A program made the position numbers and the translations under genes. Under the pieces are notes generated by a model. The model saw only the letters and a list, made by a program, of their open reading frames with translations, was not told the origin of the DNA and searched no databases. DNA of 64,000 bases from Dorea sp. CAG:317 (GTDB lineage Bacteria; Bacillota; Clostridia; Lachnospirales; Lachnospiraceae): NCBI GenBank assembly GCA_000433535.1, contig FR892668.1, forward strand, positions 23,313-87,312, given 5' to 3'. Shown piece by piece: positions 19,273 to 27,884 of the stretch; position 1 is the first letter of the stretch; each line of letters starts with the position of its first letter.

Positions 19273-19769
19273 TGTTTGATTATTTTTTCCCGGACCGGTA
19301 TATCGCGTCCACTTATGTGATTGATTTTGAAAAATTGTATGAAAAGGGAGTCAGAGGCCTAATCTTTGACATTGACAATACATTAGTGCCGCACGGGGCG
19401 CCGGCGGATAAGCGGGCAGTGGAATTATTTGCCAGACTTAAGAAGATCGGATTCCGATGCTGTCTGATCTCCAACAATCAGGAGCCGCGTGTCAAGATGT
19501 TTAACGAGAAGATTCAAGTAGACTACATCTATAATGCACATAAGCCATCTACGAAGAATTACCGAAGAGCGATGGAGATCATGGGCACAAAGGAAGAGAG
19601 CACCGTGTTTATCGGGGATCAGCTCTTTACAGATGTGTGGGGAGCAAAGCGTGCGGGGATTCCGAATATCCTCGTGAAACCAATTCATCCGAAGGAAGAA
19701 ATACAGATTGTAATAAAGCGCCGTCTTGAGGCAATCGTGCTTCATTTTTATAAGAAAAGTCTCAAATAA
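19272..19769 (+). CDS. YqeG family HAD IIIA-type phosphatase
   Basis: 165-residue HAD-superfamily protein. Motif I is LIFDIDNTLVPHGAP with both catalytic Asp residues, motif II is CLISNNQEPR, and motif III/IV is STVFIGDQLFTDVWGAKRAG. YqeG proteins are small predicted phosphatases of unknown substrate; a mitochondrial relative dephosphorylates phosphatidylglycerophosphate, which is a possible but unproven role here. The ATG overlaps the stop of the upstream gene by one base (TAATG), implying translational coupling. Confidence 0.88.
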   Translation: MFDYFFPDRYIASTYVIDFEKLYEKGVRGLIFDIDNTLVPHGAPADKRAVELFARLKKIGFRCCLISNNQEPRVKMFNEKIQVDYIYNAHKPSTKNYRRAMEIMGTKEESTVFIGDQLFTDVWGAKRAGIPNILVKPIHPKEEIQIVIKRRLEAIVLHFYKKSLK

Positions 19770-19776
19770 AAAAAGG

Positions 19777-19805
19777 TTGAAAAAACCGGTAATATATTAT
19801 AGAAT
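19777..19805 (+). promoter_or_regulatory. efp promoter
   Basis: TTGAAA 19777-19782 and TAGAAT 19800-19805 with a 17-base spacer, between yqeG and efp. Confidence 0.75.
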
Positions 19806-19862
19806 AAAAAGAGCGAATAGAACGAAAAGTGCCAATGCGCACAATTTAAGGAGGATAAAGAA

Positions 19863-20426
19863 ATGGCAAAGAAGTCAGCAGGCGAATTTAGAAATGGCAT
19901 GACACTTGAAATCGATGGAAAGGTATGTCAGGTTGTTGAATTTATGCATGTAAAACCGGGAAAAGGCGCAGCTTTTGTCCGTGTGAAATTAAGAGATATC
20001 ATTAACGGTGGTGTGATTGAGACGACATTCCGTCCGACAGAGAGCTTTGACGAAGCGTTCATTGAGAGAAAGAAAATGCAGTATTTATACAATGATGGGG
20101 AACTGTATTACTTCATGGACAATGAGACATTTGACCAGATCGCAGTAAGCTCTGAAGACGTAGGAGATTCTCTGAAGTTTGTAAAAGAGAACGAGGAAGT
20201 AAGCGTAAGCATTTACCAGGGAAAACCATTTGCAATTGAGCCACCTCTTACAGTAGAGCTTCGTGTTACAGAGACAGAGCCTGGATTCAAGGGCAATACA
20301 GCACAGGGAGCTACTAAGCCGGCAATTGTTGAGACAGGTGCACAGGTTGCAGTTCCATTATTCGTAGAACAGGACGAGATGATCAAGATCGATACACGTA
20401 CTGGCGAATACTTATCAAGAGCATAA
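19863..20426 (+). CDS. efp: Elongation factor P
   Basis: 187 residues with three beta-barrel domains. The tip loop [14 protein letters not shown] carries Lys34, the residue modified in many bacteria. The KOW-like N-terminal domain starts [17 protein letters not shown], and the C-terminal OB domain ends [18 protein letters not shown] relieves ribosome stalling at polyproline. The loop has the Pro before Gly-Lys-Gly common in firmicutes, where modification is by 5-aminopentanol or absent. It starts at ATG 19863 after AAGGAGG. Confidence 0.97.
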   Translation: MAKKSAGEFRNGMTLEIDGKVCQVVEFMHVKPGKGAAFVRVKLRDIINGGVIETTFRPTESFDEAFIERKKMQYLYNDGELYYFMDNETFDQIAVSSEDVGDSLKFVKENEEVSVSIYQGKPFAIEPPLTVELRVTETEPGFKGNTAQGATKPAIVETGAQVAVPLFVEQDEMIKIDTRTGEYLSRA

Positions 20427-20452
20427 GGAAAACTTAATAAGATCCTAAGAAG

Positions 20453-20484
20453 AAAAGCCTTGCAAATCATGCGAGGCTTTTTTA
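20453..20484 (+). terminator. Intrinsic terminator of efp
   Basis: AAAAGCCTTGC 20453-20463 pairs with GCGAGGCTTTT 20471-20481 (one wobble) and continues into a T-run. Confidence 0.9.
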
Positions 20485-20603
20485 TAATAGAAATCACCAT
20501 AAATCTTATTCAAAGAAATCTGAATTTCTTGGCAGAGATCTTGCCGATATTCAACAAAAGTTCGAAAAAAACACACCTGCCTGCGTGGCCGGAAAGGAGA
20601 AAA

Positions 20604-21479
20604 ATGACATATTGTCAATTTGTGCAGGAGGTAAAAGAAAAAGTGAAAGAGGGGGTGAAAGCCGATCAGTCTGTAACACTCTATACGTCGGTAAAAAATA
20701 ACGGTGTGAAGAGGACGGGGCTTATGTTCTCGGAGCAGGGAATCAATGTGGCGCCGGCCATATATCTGGAATCTTTTTATGAAGATTATCAAAAGGGACA
20801 GCGGCTGGAGGATGTGGCTGATGAAATTCTTGTGCTGTATGGAAAAGTGAAGGCGGATCATTCATGGGAGGAAGACTGTTTCCAATGTTATGAGAAAGTG
20901 AGAGATCGAATTGTCTTCCGTCTGATCAATCGAAAAGCAAATGAAGAATTGTTAAAAACAATCCCGTATGTTCCGTATCTTGATCTGGCGGTCGTGTTCT
21001 ATGTGTTGGTTGATGTCAATGTTCACGGGACAGTATCACTGCTTATAAGAGAACCACTGCTCCTGGAATGGAAAGTGTCGGTGAAAGAACTGTATGATCA
21101 GGCGCTTCAGAATACGCCGTCATTATTCCCTTATGAATTCCGGGCGCTCCGGGCGGTGATCGAAGAGGTTTTCCCGAGTGACCGCCAATCAGAAGAAGAA
21201 TATATGTATGTGTTAAGTAACCACTTTCAAAGCTTTGGTGCGGCAGTGATTCTCTATCCGAACCGGCTGAAGCAGATAGGATGTGTCATGGATGATGATT
21301 ATTACGTACTTCCAAGCAGTGTGCATGAAGTGCTGATCGTGCCGGCAGAGTATGTACGGAACAGACAGATGCTGGACGAAATGGTGAGAGAAGTGAATCA
21401 GATCTGTGTGGAGGAAGAGGAAATATTGAGCGACCATGCATACTATTACGACCGAAGTGAAGATCTTCTTACGATGTGA
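20604..21479 (+). CDS. DUF5688-like protein
   Basis: 291-residue soluble protein. The N-terminal portion has VTLYTSVKNNGVKRTGLMF followed by INVAPAIYLESFYEDYQKGQ, a pattern I associate with DUF5688, a family frequent and often multicopy in Lachnospiraceae. The name is from memory. A late VLYPNRLKQIGCVMDDDYYVLPSSVHEVLI looks like a conserved core. No catalytic motif, signal peptide or membrane segment is seen. ATG 20604 with AAAGGAG upstream is used; the open frame extends to 20460 but overlaps the efp terminator. Single gene between two terminators; function unknown. Confidence 0.7.
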   Translation: MTYCQFVQEVKEKVKEGVKADQSVTLYTSVKNNGVKRTGLMFSEQGINVAPAIYLESFYEDYQKGQRLEDVADEILVLYGKVKADHSWEEDCFQCYEKVRDRIVFRLINRKANEELLKTIPYVPYLDLAVVFYVLVDVNVHGTVSLLIREPLLLEWKVSVKELYDQALQNTPSLFPYEFRALRAVIEEVFPSDRQSEEEYMYVLSNHFQSFGAAVILYPNRLKQIGCVMDDDYYVLPSSVHEVLIVPAEYVRNRQMLDEMVREVNQICVEEEEILSDHAYYYDRSEDLLTM

Positions 21480-21507
21480 GAAGATAAACTATGAGTGTAA
21501 AGCAAAA

Positions 21508-21544
21508 AAAGTAAAGGAAATGTGTACAGCATTTCCTTTACTTT
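21508..21544 (+). terminator. Perfect 15-bp hairpin after the DUF5688 gene
   Basis: AAAGTAAAGGAAATG 21508-21522 and CATTTCCTTTACTTT 21530-21544 form a perfect stem with a 7-base loop. The T-run is inside the stem, so termination could occur in either direction. Confidence 0.75.
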
Positions 21545-21594
21545 ATCTCGGAAATGTGCTAATATAACAAATGCAGTTTCTTGTATACTGCTAT

Positions 21595-21666
21595 GCACCC
21601 GTAGCTCAGGGGATAGAGCACCGCCCTCCGGAGGCGGGAGCGGCGGTTCGAATCCGCCCGGGTGTG
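21595..21666 (+). tRNA. tRNA-Arg (anticodon CCG)
   Basis: The cloverleaf folds fully. Acceptor is GCACCCG with CGGGTGT (first pair G-T), D-arm GCTC/GAGC, anticodon stem CCGCC/GGCGG around CTCCGGA (anticodon CCG, reading CGG), and T-arm GGCGG-TTCGAAT-CCGCC. Discriminator is G and no CCA is encoded. A lipoprotein gene begins 37 bases downstream. Confidence 0.95.
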
Positions 21667-21703
21667 TACCTTGAAAAGTGCTTATATTGTGTGGAGGTAG
21701 TCT

Positions 21704-22315
21704 ATGAAAAGAGAGAGTTACGGCCGCCTTATTATGACAATCGGTATTTTGCTGATGGTGATAGCAGGAGCAGTCGGATGTAGTCTTACCACAGAAAAAA
21801 CACAGCAAGAAGCACAAAAGATAAAGAAGACAGATGTGAAGAACGAAAATAAAGACGGTGAAATTATGAGTAAAAACCCTCTTACGAAGGAGACAACACC
21901 TGAATTTACAAAAGCGGTAGAGAAGTATTACGAATCGCTGGCGGATAAAACGGATTACATAGAGGGTTATGAAGGAATTGAAGTTTATAAAAAAGAAGGT
22001 CTTTATCCGGATACTTATCTTGCATTTGTCAGATATGGAATGAAGATAAAGGATATATATACCGTAGTTCCGGGGCTTGGCACTTTGTATGTGGTAAAAG
22101 ACGGGACAAGCGGAACGTATCAGATCCACACGGAAGAATTGGATGACCGGACAGAAGACTATATTGAAACTGTGGCTGCGCATGAAGATGTGCAGGTGAT
22201 GATGGAAGAGAGCAGGAAGGAATATCAAAAGGCTGTACAGTCAGATGCTTTGCTTCGAGAGGCATTGTCAGATCTGAAGCAGGCGTATGAGGGCTCTGCA
22301 GACAGTTTAGAATAA
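21704..22315 (+). CDS. Uncharacterised lipoprotein
   Basis: 203 residues. A basic start and hydrophobic stretch (MTIGILLMVIAGAV) end in a lipobox-like AVGC, so Cys26 should be lipidated and the rest extracellular. A charged linker follows, then a domain with EFTKAVEKYYESLADKTDYIEGYEGIEVYKKEG and a helical tail. I do not recognise the family. The ATG at 21704 has GGAGG upstream. It begins 37 bases after tRNA-Arg with no clear separate promoter, so it may be read through from the tRNA transcript. A terminator follows. Confidence 0.72.
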   Translation: MKRESYGRLIMTIGILLMVIAGAVGCSLTTEKTQQEAQKIKKTDVKNENKDGEIMSKNPLTKETTPEFTKAVEKYYESLADKTDYIEGYEGIEVYKKEGLYPDTYLAFVRYGMKIKDIYTVVPGLGTLYVVKDGTSGTYQIHTEELDDRTEDYIETVAAHEDVQVMMEESRKEYQKAVQSDALLREALSDLKQAYEGSADSLE

Positions 22316-22331
22316 TATAAAGAATAAAGAG

Positions 22332-22366
22332 AGTCGGATTCTTAATGTGAGAATCCGGCTTTTTTT
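22332..22366 (+). terminator. Intrinsic terminator after the lipoprotein gene
   Basis: AGTCGGATTCT 22332-22342 and AGAATCCGGCT 22350-22360 form an 11-bp stem (one G-T) followed by TTTTTT. Confidence 0.92.
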
Positions 22367-22393
22367 GATACAAGGGTAGAAAGAGGGATAGAG

Positions 22394-23101
22394 ATGGCAG
22401 GATATAAGTATGCGATAAAAAGAGCGTTTCCCTATACGATTCCGGTGCTGACCGGATATTTATTTATTGGGATTGCATTTGGTGTGATGTTTGCGGAAAA
22501 AGGATATTCGTTTCTTTGGGCAATATTAATGAGTTTGATGGTATATGCAGGATCGGGACAATATCTGGCCGTGAACTTTTTTGCCCCGGGGGTATCATTT
22601 CTTCATGTTATTTTTATGACGTTGATGGTGAATATCCGGCATGTGTTTTATGGGATTTCCCTTTTAGAGCGGTTTCACAGTATGGGTAAAAAACGCTGGT
22701 ATATGATTTTCGGATTGACGGATGAGACGTATTCGCTTCTGTGTACAACGAAGGTTCCGTCCGGCGTGGAGGAAGAGAAGTTTTTGTTTGTTATTTCTAT
22801 GATGAATCAGTCATACTGGGTGATCGGTTCTGCCATCGGCGGGATTGCAGGAAGTCTGCTTCCTTTTCATTCAGAAGGCATCGACTTTGCCATGACCGCC
22901 CTTTTTGTTGTGATCTTTGTGGAGCAGTGGATGGAGAAGAAAAATCGTATCCCAGAATTGATCGGGGTGCTGGCAGCGCTTCTCTCTTTAAATATTTTCG
23001 GGGCAGAAAACTTTGTACTGCCATGTATGCTGCTGATCATATGCATTTTATTTGTATCAAAGAAGAAGCTGGAAGGGAGCGTGAGTGAAAAATGCCGGTA
23101 A
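22394..23101 (+). CDS. azlC: AzlC family branched-chain amino acid exporter, large subunit
   Basis: 235-residue integral membrane protein with about 5-6 hydrophobic segments. Family features include the early FPYTIPVLTGYLFIGIAFGVMFAEKG, YAGSGQYLAVNFF and MVNIRHVFYG. AzlC with AzlD exports branched-chain amino acids (4-azaleucine resistance in B. subtilis). It overlaps azlD by 10 bases, as is usual for the pair. It is preceded by a terminator, so it must have its own promoter, which I could not place. Confidence 0.92.
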   Translation: MAGYKYAIKRAFPYTIPVLTGYLFIGIAFGVMFAEKGYSFLWAILMSLMVYAGSGQYLAVNFFAPGVSFLHVIFMTLMVNIRHVFYGISLLERFHSMGKKRWYMIFGLTDETYSLLCTTKVPSGVEEEKFLFVISMMNQSYWVIGSAIGGIAGSLLPFHSEGIDFAMTALFVVIFVEQWMEKKNRIPELIGVLAALLSLNIFGAENFVLPCMLLIICILFVSKKKLEGSVSEKCR

Positions 23102-23424
23102 GTGCAGGAACATCATTTCTTATTATTTTAGCAGTTGCACTGACAACATTTGCAACACGTGTCCTCCCTTTTCTTATATTTCCGAAAGGGAAAGAGATTC
23201 CGGAAGTTGTTCGCTATCTGGGAAGAGTGCTGACCCCGGCGGTCATTGGAATGCTGGTGATCTATTGTCTGAAGGGAACTACGCTTTCAGAGCTTCCTTA
23301 TGGAATTCCGGAAGGATTGGCTGTACTTGTGACCGCAGGGCTTCATATCTGGAAACGGAACAACCTGTTGAGTATCGGGGCAGGAACGGTACTCTATATG
23401 TTTTTGATTCAAGTCGTATTTTAG
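23092..23424 (+). CDS. azlD: AzlD family branched-chain amino acid exporter, small subunit
   Basis: 110 residues with four hydrophobic segments. FLIILAVALTTFATRVLPFLIFP at the N terminus is the AzlD hallmark (TRxxPF), then RYLGRVLTPAVIGMLVIYCL. It starts at ATG 23092 inside the azlC end, implying coupled translation and an AzlC-AzlD complex in the cytoplasmic membrane. No terminator was clear between it and htrA. Confidence 0.92.
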   Translation: MPVSAGTSFLIILAVALTTFATRVLPFLIFPKGKEIPEVVRYLGRVLTPAVIGMLVIYCLKGTTLSELPYGIPEGLAVLVTAGLHIWKRNNLLSIGAGTVLYMFLIQVVF

Positions 23425-23516
23425 AGATTTTACACGGTTTCATCACAGTTTAAACACATTTATCACGTACACTGACTACATAAGAAAAGAAGAAACCGTG
23501 AAAGGAGTCATATTTT

Positions 23517-24764
23517 ATGTCAAACGAATATAATTATTATACACCGGAATCTGGACCGGATTATAACTATGAACAGAATCAGGAACCAAAAAAGAAAGAG
23601 AAGAAGAAAATGCCAAAACTTATAAAGGTGATCAGTCTGGCACTTGTGTTTGGTATTGTGGCAAGTGTAGCATTTCAGGCAACAAATCTTGTGGCAGACA
23701 GATTTCTCGGAACGACAGAGAACCGCGAGGTGAAGTCCGTTGATAATACAAAAATATCCCAAAGTACAGGTGAAACTGCCAAATCTGACATTGCATCCAT
23801 TGCGGAGGAAGTGATGCCGTCTGTAGTTTCGATCACGAACTTAAGTGTACAGCAGGTACAGAGCTTCTTTGGCGGAATTCAGGAACAGGAAAGTAAAAGT
23901 GTCGGGTCAGGCATTATCATTTCCCAGAATGATTCGGAGCTTCTGATCATTACAAATAATCATGTGGTAGAGGGAAATGAGACGCTGACAGTATCCTTTG
24001 TAGATGAGGAGAGCGTAGAGGCGCAGGTAAAAGGTACAGATGCAGCAAAAGATCTCGCTGTGATCGCTGTGCAGACGAAGGAAATTAAAGATACAACGAT
24101 GGATCAGATTAAAGTGGCTGCACTTGGAAATTCCGATCAGCTTCAAGTGGGTGAATCTGTGATCGCAATCGGGAATGCACTGGGCTACGGGCAGTCTGTT
24201 ACTTCCGGTATTGTCTCGGCAACCGGACGTGAGCTGGATGGAATTGATGAAAAGCTGATCCAGACAGATGCAGCGATCAACCCGGGAAACAGCGGAGGCG
24301 CACTTCTTAATGCAAATGGAGAAGTAGTTGGAATTAACACTGCGAAAGTAGCAACGGATACGGTAGAAGGAATGGGATATGCAATTCCGATTTCCAGTGT
24401 CAGTGATATTATTGAAAATCTGATGAATCAGGAGACAAAGACCAAGGTTTCAGAGGCAGAGCAGGGACAGCTTGGAATTCAAGGTGTGGATGTGACAGCG
24501 GATAGTTCCGAAATGTACAATATGCCGACCGGTGTCTATGTATCGGAAGTGATTGCCGGCGGAGGAGCGAAGAAAGCCGGAATTACAAAAGGATCAGTCA
24601 TCACAGGAATCAACGGAACCAGCATCGATGGTATGCAGGCTTTGAAGGAACAGCTCCAGTATTACAGAGCCGGAGAGACTGTGAAGATTACAGTGGCAAC
24701 ACCGGAGAAGAATGGGGAATACGCTAAGCGTGATGTAGAAGTAACTCTTGGAAAAAAATCATAG
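23517..24764 (+). CDS. htrA: HtrA/DegP-like membrane-anchored serine protease
   Basis: 415 residues: a basic cytoplasmic tail of about 38 residues, one membrane span (VISLALVFGIVASVAFQATNLV), a trypsin-like domain and one C-terminal PDZ domain (from about residue 325). The catalytic triad reads His149 (NNHVVEG), Asp179 (AAKDLAVI) and Ser259 (NPGNSGGALL). This is the Gram-positive HtrA/YkdA-YvtA layout for surface protein quality control. A CssRS-type or other stress operator was not recognised in the 90-base upstream gap. It starts at ATG 23517 after AAGGAG. Confidence 0.94.
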   Translation: MSNEYNYYTPESGPDYNYEQNQEPKKKEKKKMPKLIKVISLALVFGIVASVAFQATNLVADRFLGTTENREVKSVDNTKISQSTGETAKSDIASIAEEVMPSVVSITNLSVQQVQSFFGGIQEQESKSVGSGIIISQNDSELLIITNNHVVEGNETLTVSFVDEESVEAQVKGTDAAKDLAVIAVQTKEIKDTTMDQIKVAALGNSDQLQVGESVIAIGNALGYGQSVTSGIVSATGRELDGIDEKLIQTDAAINPGNSGGALLNANGEVVGINTAKVATDTVEGMGYAIPISSVSDIIENLMNQETKTKVSEAEQGQLGIQGVDVTADSSEMYNMPTGVYVSEVIAGGGAKKAGITKGSVITGINGTSIDGMQALKEQLQYYRAGETVKITVATPEKNGEYAKRDVEVTLGKKS

Positions 24765-24768
24765 TTAT

Positions 24769-24797
24769 TTGCTATTTTATTTCTTTTGTAGTATAAT
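24769..24797 (+). promoter_or_regulatory. Promoter of the zinc-ribbon membrane protein gene
   Basis: TTGCTA 24769-24774 and a perfect TATAAT 24792-24797 with a 17-base spacer. Confidence 0.8.
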
Positions 24798-24839
24798 GCA
24801 GTTAAGATTATGAAAATGAGGTAGGAGGCAGAAATACGA

Positions 24840-25229
24840 ATGAAATGTCCGATTTGTGGTCAGCAGTTGCGACCGGGAAAGAAAGATCCAAATTATCTGC
24901 TGTGTTATAATTGTAAAAAGAAATTTAAGGTGCCACAGCAGAATAAAGAAGCAGAGCCAGAACAGAAATACTCCAATATTCCACCGAAGAAGGTACGGGA
25001 GAAACGGGAGACTGAGATGCGTAAAGCATACGATGACCTGCTTTCTATAGAGGATGAGAAAAAGAAGAAAAAAGCCGCTCCGAAGCCGAAGAAGCGTCAG
25101 GATTATGATGATTACGATGACTATGATGATGTATATGATGATGAGCCAATGTCAAAAGCTCCGATCATTATCCTTGCAATTGCAATCGTTGTAGTAGCCG
25201 GAGTGATTGCTTATATGTTATTAAAGTAA
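24840..25229 (+). CDS. Zinc-ribbon protein with C-terminal membrane anchor
   Basis: 129 residues. An N-terminal zinc ribbon (MKCPICGQQLRPG...LCYNCKKKFKVP: CPIC and CYNC) is followed by a long charged, low-complexity linker with lysine runs and an Asp-Tyr repeat (DDYDDYDDVYDDE). A C-terminal membrane span follows (APIIILAIAIVVVAGVIAYMLL). Topology suggests the ribbon and linker are cytoplasmic with a tail anchor. Function unknown; such proteins recur in Lachnospiraceae. It lies between its own promoter and terminator as a single gene. Confidence 0.75.
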   Translation: MKCPICGQQLRPGKKDPNYLLCYNCKKKFKVPQQNKEAEPEQKYSNIPPKKVREKRETEMRKAYDDLLSIEDEKKKKKAAPKPKKRQDYDDYDDYDDVYDDEPMSKAPIIILAIAIVVVAGVIAYMLLK

Positions 25230-25238
25230 AAGATATTG

Positions 25239-25273
25239 GACAGAGATGTGAAAAAACGTCTCTGTCTTTTTTT
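25239..25273 (+). terminator. Intrinsic terminator
   Basis: GACAGAGATG 25239-25248 pairs with CGTCTCTGTC 25257-25266 (one G-T wobble), followed by seven T. Confidence 0.92.
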
Positions 25274-25316
25274 GCGCCAAGAGCGGTGGAATGTGAAGGC
25301 GGCGTGGGTTGGATGC

Positions 25317-25344
25317 GCACATTTTTTTGCTGCCTTCATACTAT
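25317..25344 (+). promoter_or_regulatory. Possible sigma-E promoter of cotJABC
   Basis: CATACTAT at 25337-25344 fits the sigma-E -10 pattern, with GCACATT 13 bases upstream as a -35. cotJ is sigma-E-dependent in B. subtilis. A TATAAT-like overlap (ACTATAATAG) makes sigma-A use an alternative. Confidence 0.45.
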
Positions 25345-25378
25345 AATAGTGCAAATATAGTAGAAAGAAGGAAAAGGG

Positions 25379-25618
25379 ATGCCGAATTATCGATATCAGA
25401 CACCGGATACAATGTGCCGGACGAGAAATGTCTGTAAAGAATCCTGTATGGAGCAGCGGATGCCCGGACGGGATATTTGTGACGGACCGATTGCTATGGC
25501 ATATGTTCCGTGGCAGAAATGGCAGGCGCTCTATGAGGCGGAAAAAGGGTTCTGCCGCGGAACGATCTTCGCAGAGCTTGACAAACCATTTGAAGGAACA
25601 GGAGGGCGGCTGCGATGA
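25379..25618 (+). CDS. cotJA: Spore coat-associated protein CotJA
   Basis: 79 residues, cysteine-containing, with AMAYVPWQKWQALYEAEKGFCRGTIFAELDKPF, the CotJA core. In B. subtilis the cotJ operon products sit in the inner spore coat and CotJA is required for CotJC assembly. First of three overlapping genes; its stop overlaps the cotJB start. It starts at ATG 25379 after GGAAAAGGG. Confidence 0.92.
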   Translation: MPNYRYQTPDTMCRTRNVCKESCMEQRMPGRDICDGPIAMAYVPWQKWQALYEAEKGFCRGTIFAELDKPFEGTGGRLR

Positions 25619-25884
25619 TGGAGAACAGGTTATCAAAAAGAGAGTTGTTGGACTGGATCAATGTGGTGAGTTTTGCAGTAGATGACGTGAAGCTGTTTTT
25701 AGATACGCACCCGTATGACGAAGAAGCGCTTTTGTATTTTGATGAATTCAAAAAGCAGCGCGTGCAGGCAATGAAGGAATATGCGAAGAACTACGGGCCT
25801 TTGACGCTGGATACTGCCGAAGAGTCCTGTGGCAGATGGAAATGGACGCTGGAACCATGGCCATGGCAGGAAGGGGGATGTTAA
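25615..25884 (+). CDS. cotJB: Spore coat protein CotJB
   Basis: 89 residues with the CotJB pattern: LLDWINVVSFAVDDVKLFLDTHPYDEEAL, then Y-rich and Trp-rich ends (WKWTLEPWPWQEGGC). It starts at ATG 25615 (a second ATG follows immediately), overlapping cotJA by 4 bases, and stops 3 bases before cotJC. Confidence 0.93.
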   Translation: MMENRLSKRELLDWINVVSFAVDDVKLFLDTHPYDEEALLYFDEFKKQRVQAMKEYAKNYGPLTLDTAEESCGRWKWTLEPWPWQEGGC

Positions 25885-25887
25885 TCG

Positions 25888-26502
25888 ATGTGGAATTATG
25901 AGAAACGGTTACAGTATCCGGTACGGATCACAAAGACTAATCCGAAGATCGCACAGATCATTATCACACAGTTTGGAGGCCCGGACGGAGAGCTGGCTGC
26001 CTCCATGCGTTACCTGTCACAGCGTTACACGATGCCGTATCGGGAAGTTACAGGAACATTGACAGATATCGGCACAGAGGAGCTTGCGCACATGGAAATG
26101 ATCTGCGCCATTGTATATCAGCTTACGAAGGATATGTCTATGGAAGAACTGGAACGTTCCGGCTTTGATAAATATTATGTGGATCATACATTGGCATTGT
26201 GGCCGCAGGCAGCAAGCGGCGCGCCGTGGACTGCAACATATTTTCAGTCTAAGGGCGATCCGATCACAGATCTTCACGAGGATATGGCAGCAGAGCAGAA
26301 GGCAAGAACCACTTACGATAATATTCTGCGTCTGGTGAAAGATCCGGAAGTCTGTGACCCGATCCGATTTTTACGAGAGAGGGAGATTGTTCATTATCAG
26401 AGATTCGGTGAGTCTCTTAGAATTGTTCAGGATAAATTAGATGCGAAGAACTTCTATGCATTTAACCCGGAATTTGATCTTCGGGCGCTGGGCAATAAAT
26501 AA
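25888..26502 (+). CDS. cotJC: CotJC, manganese catalase-like spore coat protein
   Basis: 204 residues of the manganese-catalase/ferritin-like fold. Metal-ligand type motifs are visible: EELAHMEMI (Glu and His), LHEDMAAEQKAR (Glu) and REREIVHYQRFGE (Glu and His). In the family the four-helix bundle binds a di-manganese centre; CotJC from Clostridioides difficile has been described as a catalase in the spore coat. It ends the cotJ operon before a strong terminator. Confidence 0.93.
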   Translation: MWNYEKRLQYPVRITKTNPKIAQIIITQFGGPDGELAASMRYLSQRYTMPYREVTGTLTDIGTEELAHMEMICAIVYQLTKDMSMEELERSGFDKYYVDHTLALWPQAASGAPWTATYFQSKGDPITDLHEDMAAEQKARTTYDNILRLVKDPEVCDPIRFLREREIVHYQRFGESLRIVQDKLDAKNFYAFNPEFDLRALGNK

Positions 26503-26513
26503 AGGAGTTGTGT

Positions 26514-26562
26514 CAATCGTGGGGTGGGATTTTGGAAATCTCGCTCCATGATTGCATTTTTT
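26514..26562 (+). terminator. Terminator of cotJABC
   Basis: A 19-bp stem (26514-26532 with 26536-26554, including several G-T pairs) and a 3-base loop, followed by CATTTTTT. Confidence 0.88.
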
Positions 26563-26611
26563 ATTTTTCTCTTCCTTTTGTTGTATTTCTTATATGCTCC
26601 AACATTTAAGG

Positions 26612-26640
26612 TTGTTTTTGGGAACGTATATGAGTATAAT
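26612..26640 (+). promoter_or_regulatory. Promoter of the first ftsW-like gene
   Basis: TTGTTT 26612-26617 and TATAAT 26635-26640 with a 17-base spacer. Confidence 0.75.
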
Positions 26641-26666
26641 AATAACAATTGGGAGTGTAAAAGAAT

Positions 26667-27821
26667 ATGACGAAAAAAGAGAAAACAAGAAAAAGTAAAA
26701 GAAAAATTCAATATTATGATTATAGCCTGGTGGCGATTTTAGTGTTCCTGATCTGTTTTGGGCTGGTGATGCTCTATAGTACCAGTTCTTACAGTGCGCT
26801 GATTGACTATCAGGACAGTATGTTCTATTTTAAACGTCAGTTGATCTTCTGTGTGGTTGGACTGGGAGTGCTGTATGTTGTATCTAAGATTGATTATCAC
26901 TGGTATATTAAGCGTGCGAAATTTTTCTATTTCGTTTCCATCTTTCTGATGGCGCTTGTTCAGACACCACTTGGAAAAGAAGTAAATGGCGCGAGAAGAT
27001 GGTTGAGACTTCCGGCAGGGCAGCAGCTTCAGCCTGCCGAGGTTGCAAAAATTGCCGTGATCTTATTCATTCCGGTGCTGCTGTGCCAGATGGGCAAAGA
27101 AATCCGCACCTTACAGGGAATCGGGAGAGTGCTGTTGTGGGGCGGATTCTCCTCGGCTTGTGTATTGTTTCTAACAGATAACTTAAGTACTGCGATCATT
27201 GTATTTGGTATTACCTGTATTCTGATCTTTGTAGTGCATCCGAAGACGGCTCCGTTTGCTGCACTTGTGTCAGTGGGGCTTGTGATTCTTCTTGTGGGAG
27301 TCCAGATTATCAGTGCAACCATGTCTACCAGTAAGAATTTCCGTATGAGACGTATCATCGCGTGGCTGAATCCGGAGGAATATGCGGCAGAGGGTGCATA
27401 TCAGACGCTGCAGGGATTATATGCGATCGGTTCGGGAGGATTCTTCGGAAAGGGACTTGGAAACAGTGCACAAAAAAGGATTATTCCAGAGGTCCAAAAT
27501 GATATGATCCTGTCTGTTATCTGCGAGGAGCTTGGAATCTTTGGCGCTATTGTAGTTCTTATTTTATTTGCAATGCTCTTATACCGGCTTCTGTTTATTG
27601 CTCAGAATGCACCGGATCTCTATGGTTCTCTGATCGTGACTGGTATCTTTGCACACATTGCCCTTCAGGTTGTGTTAAATGTAGCGGTTGTAACAAATAC
27701 CATTCCGAATACGGGAATTACGCTTCCGTTTATTAGTTACGGAGGTACATCTATCTTATTTTTGATGGCAGAAATCGGGATTGCATTGGGCGTGTCCGGT
27801 AAAATCAAGCTTGAAGAATAA
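26667..27821 (+). CDS. FtsW/RodA/SpoVE family SEDS glycosyltransferase, first copy
   Basis: 384 residues with about ten membrane spans. It polymerises lipid II in the SEDS family. Motifs: DYSLVAILVFLICFGLVMLYSTSS at the start, ARRWLRLPAGQQLQPAEVAKIA, GLYAIGSGGFFGKGLG, QNDMILSVICEELG, and NTIPNTGITLPFISYGGTS. The last motif is FtsW/SpoVE-like rather than RodA-like. A second, similar gene lies in the division cluster (37354-38454). This one stands alone between cotJABC and degV with its own sigma-A promoter, so its role (elongation, sporulation or division) is open. Confidence 0.88.
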   Translation: MTKKEKTRKSKRKIQYYDYSLVAILVFLICFGLVMLYSTSSYSALIDYQDSMFYFKRQLIFCVVGLGVLYVVSKIDYHWYIKRAKFFYFVSIFLMALVQTPLGKEVNGARRWLRLPAGQQLQPAEVAKIAVILFIPVLLCQMGKEIRTLQGIGRVLLWGGFSSACVLFLTDNLSTAIIVFGITCILIFVVHPKTAPFAALVSVGLVILLVGVQIISATMSTSKNFRMRRIIAWLNPEEYAAEGAYQTLQGLYAIGSGGFFGKGLGNSAQKRIIPEVQNDMILSVICEELGIFGAIVVLILFAMLLYRLLFIAQNAPDLYGSLIVTGIFAHIALQVVLNVAVVTNTIPNTGITLPFISYGGTSILFLMAEIGIALGVSGKIKLEE

Positions 27822-27848
27822 AAAGAGGGAAAATAATCAATAAAAGTC

Positions 27849-27877
27849 TTTCTTTTCCAATGGTTCTGTGATATGAT
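27849..27877 (+). promoter_or_regulatory. Candidate degV promoter
   Basis: TATGAT at 27872-27877 is a good -10. The -35 at 17 bases, TTTCTT, is weak. It lies just upstream of the 27885-27901 palindrome. Confidence 0.45.
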
Positions 27878-27884
27878 AAAAGAC

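Noticed and set aside
20460..20603. N-terminal extension of the DUF5688-like gene
   Set aside because: It overlaps the efp terminator and lacks a ribosome site; ATG 20604 has one.
21537..21565. TTTACT-17-TAATAT as tRNA-Arg promoter
   Set aside because: Weak boxes, and the -35 lies in the arm of the preceding hairpin; too uncertain to annotate.
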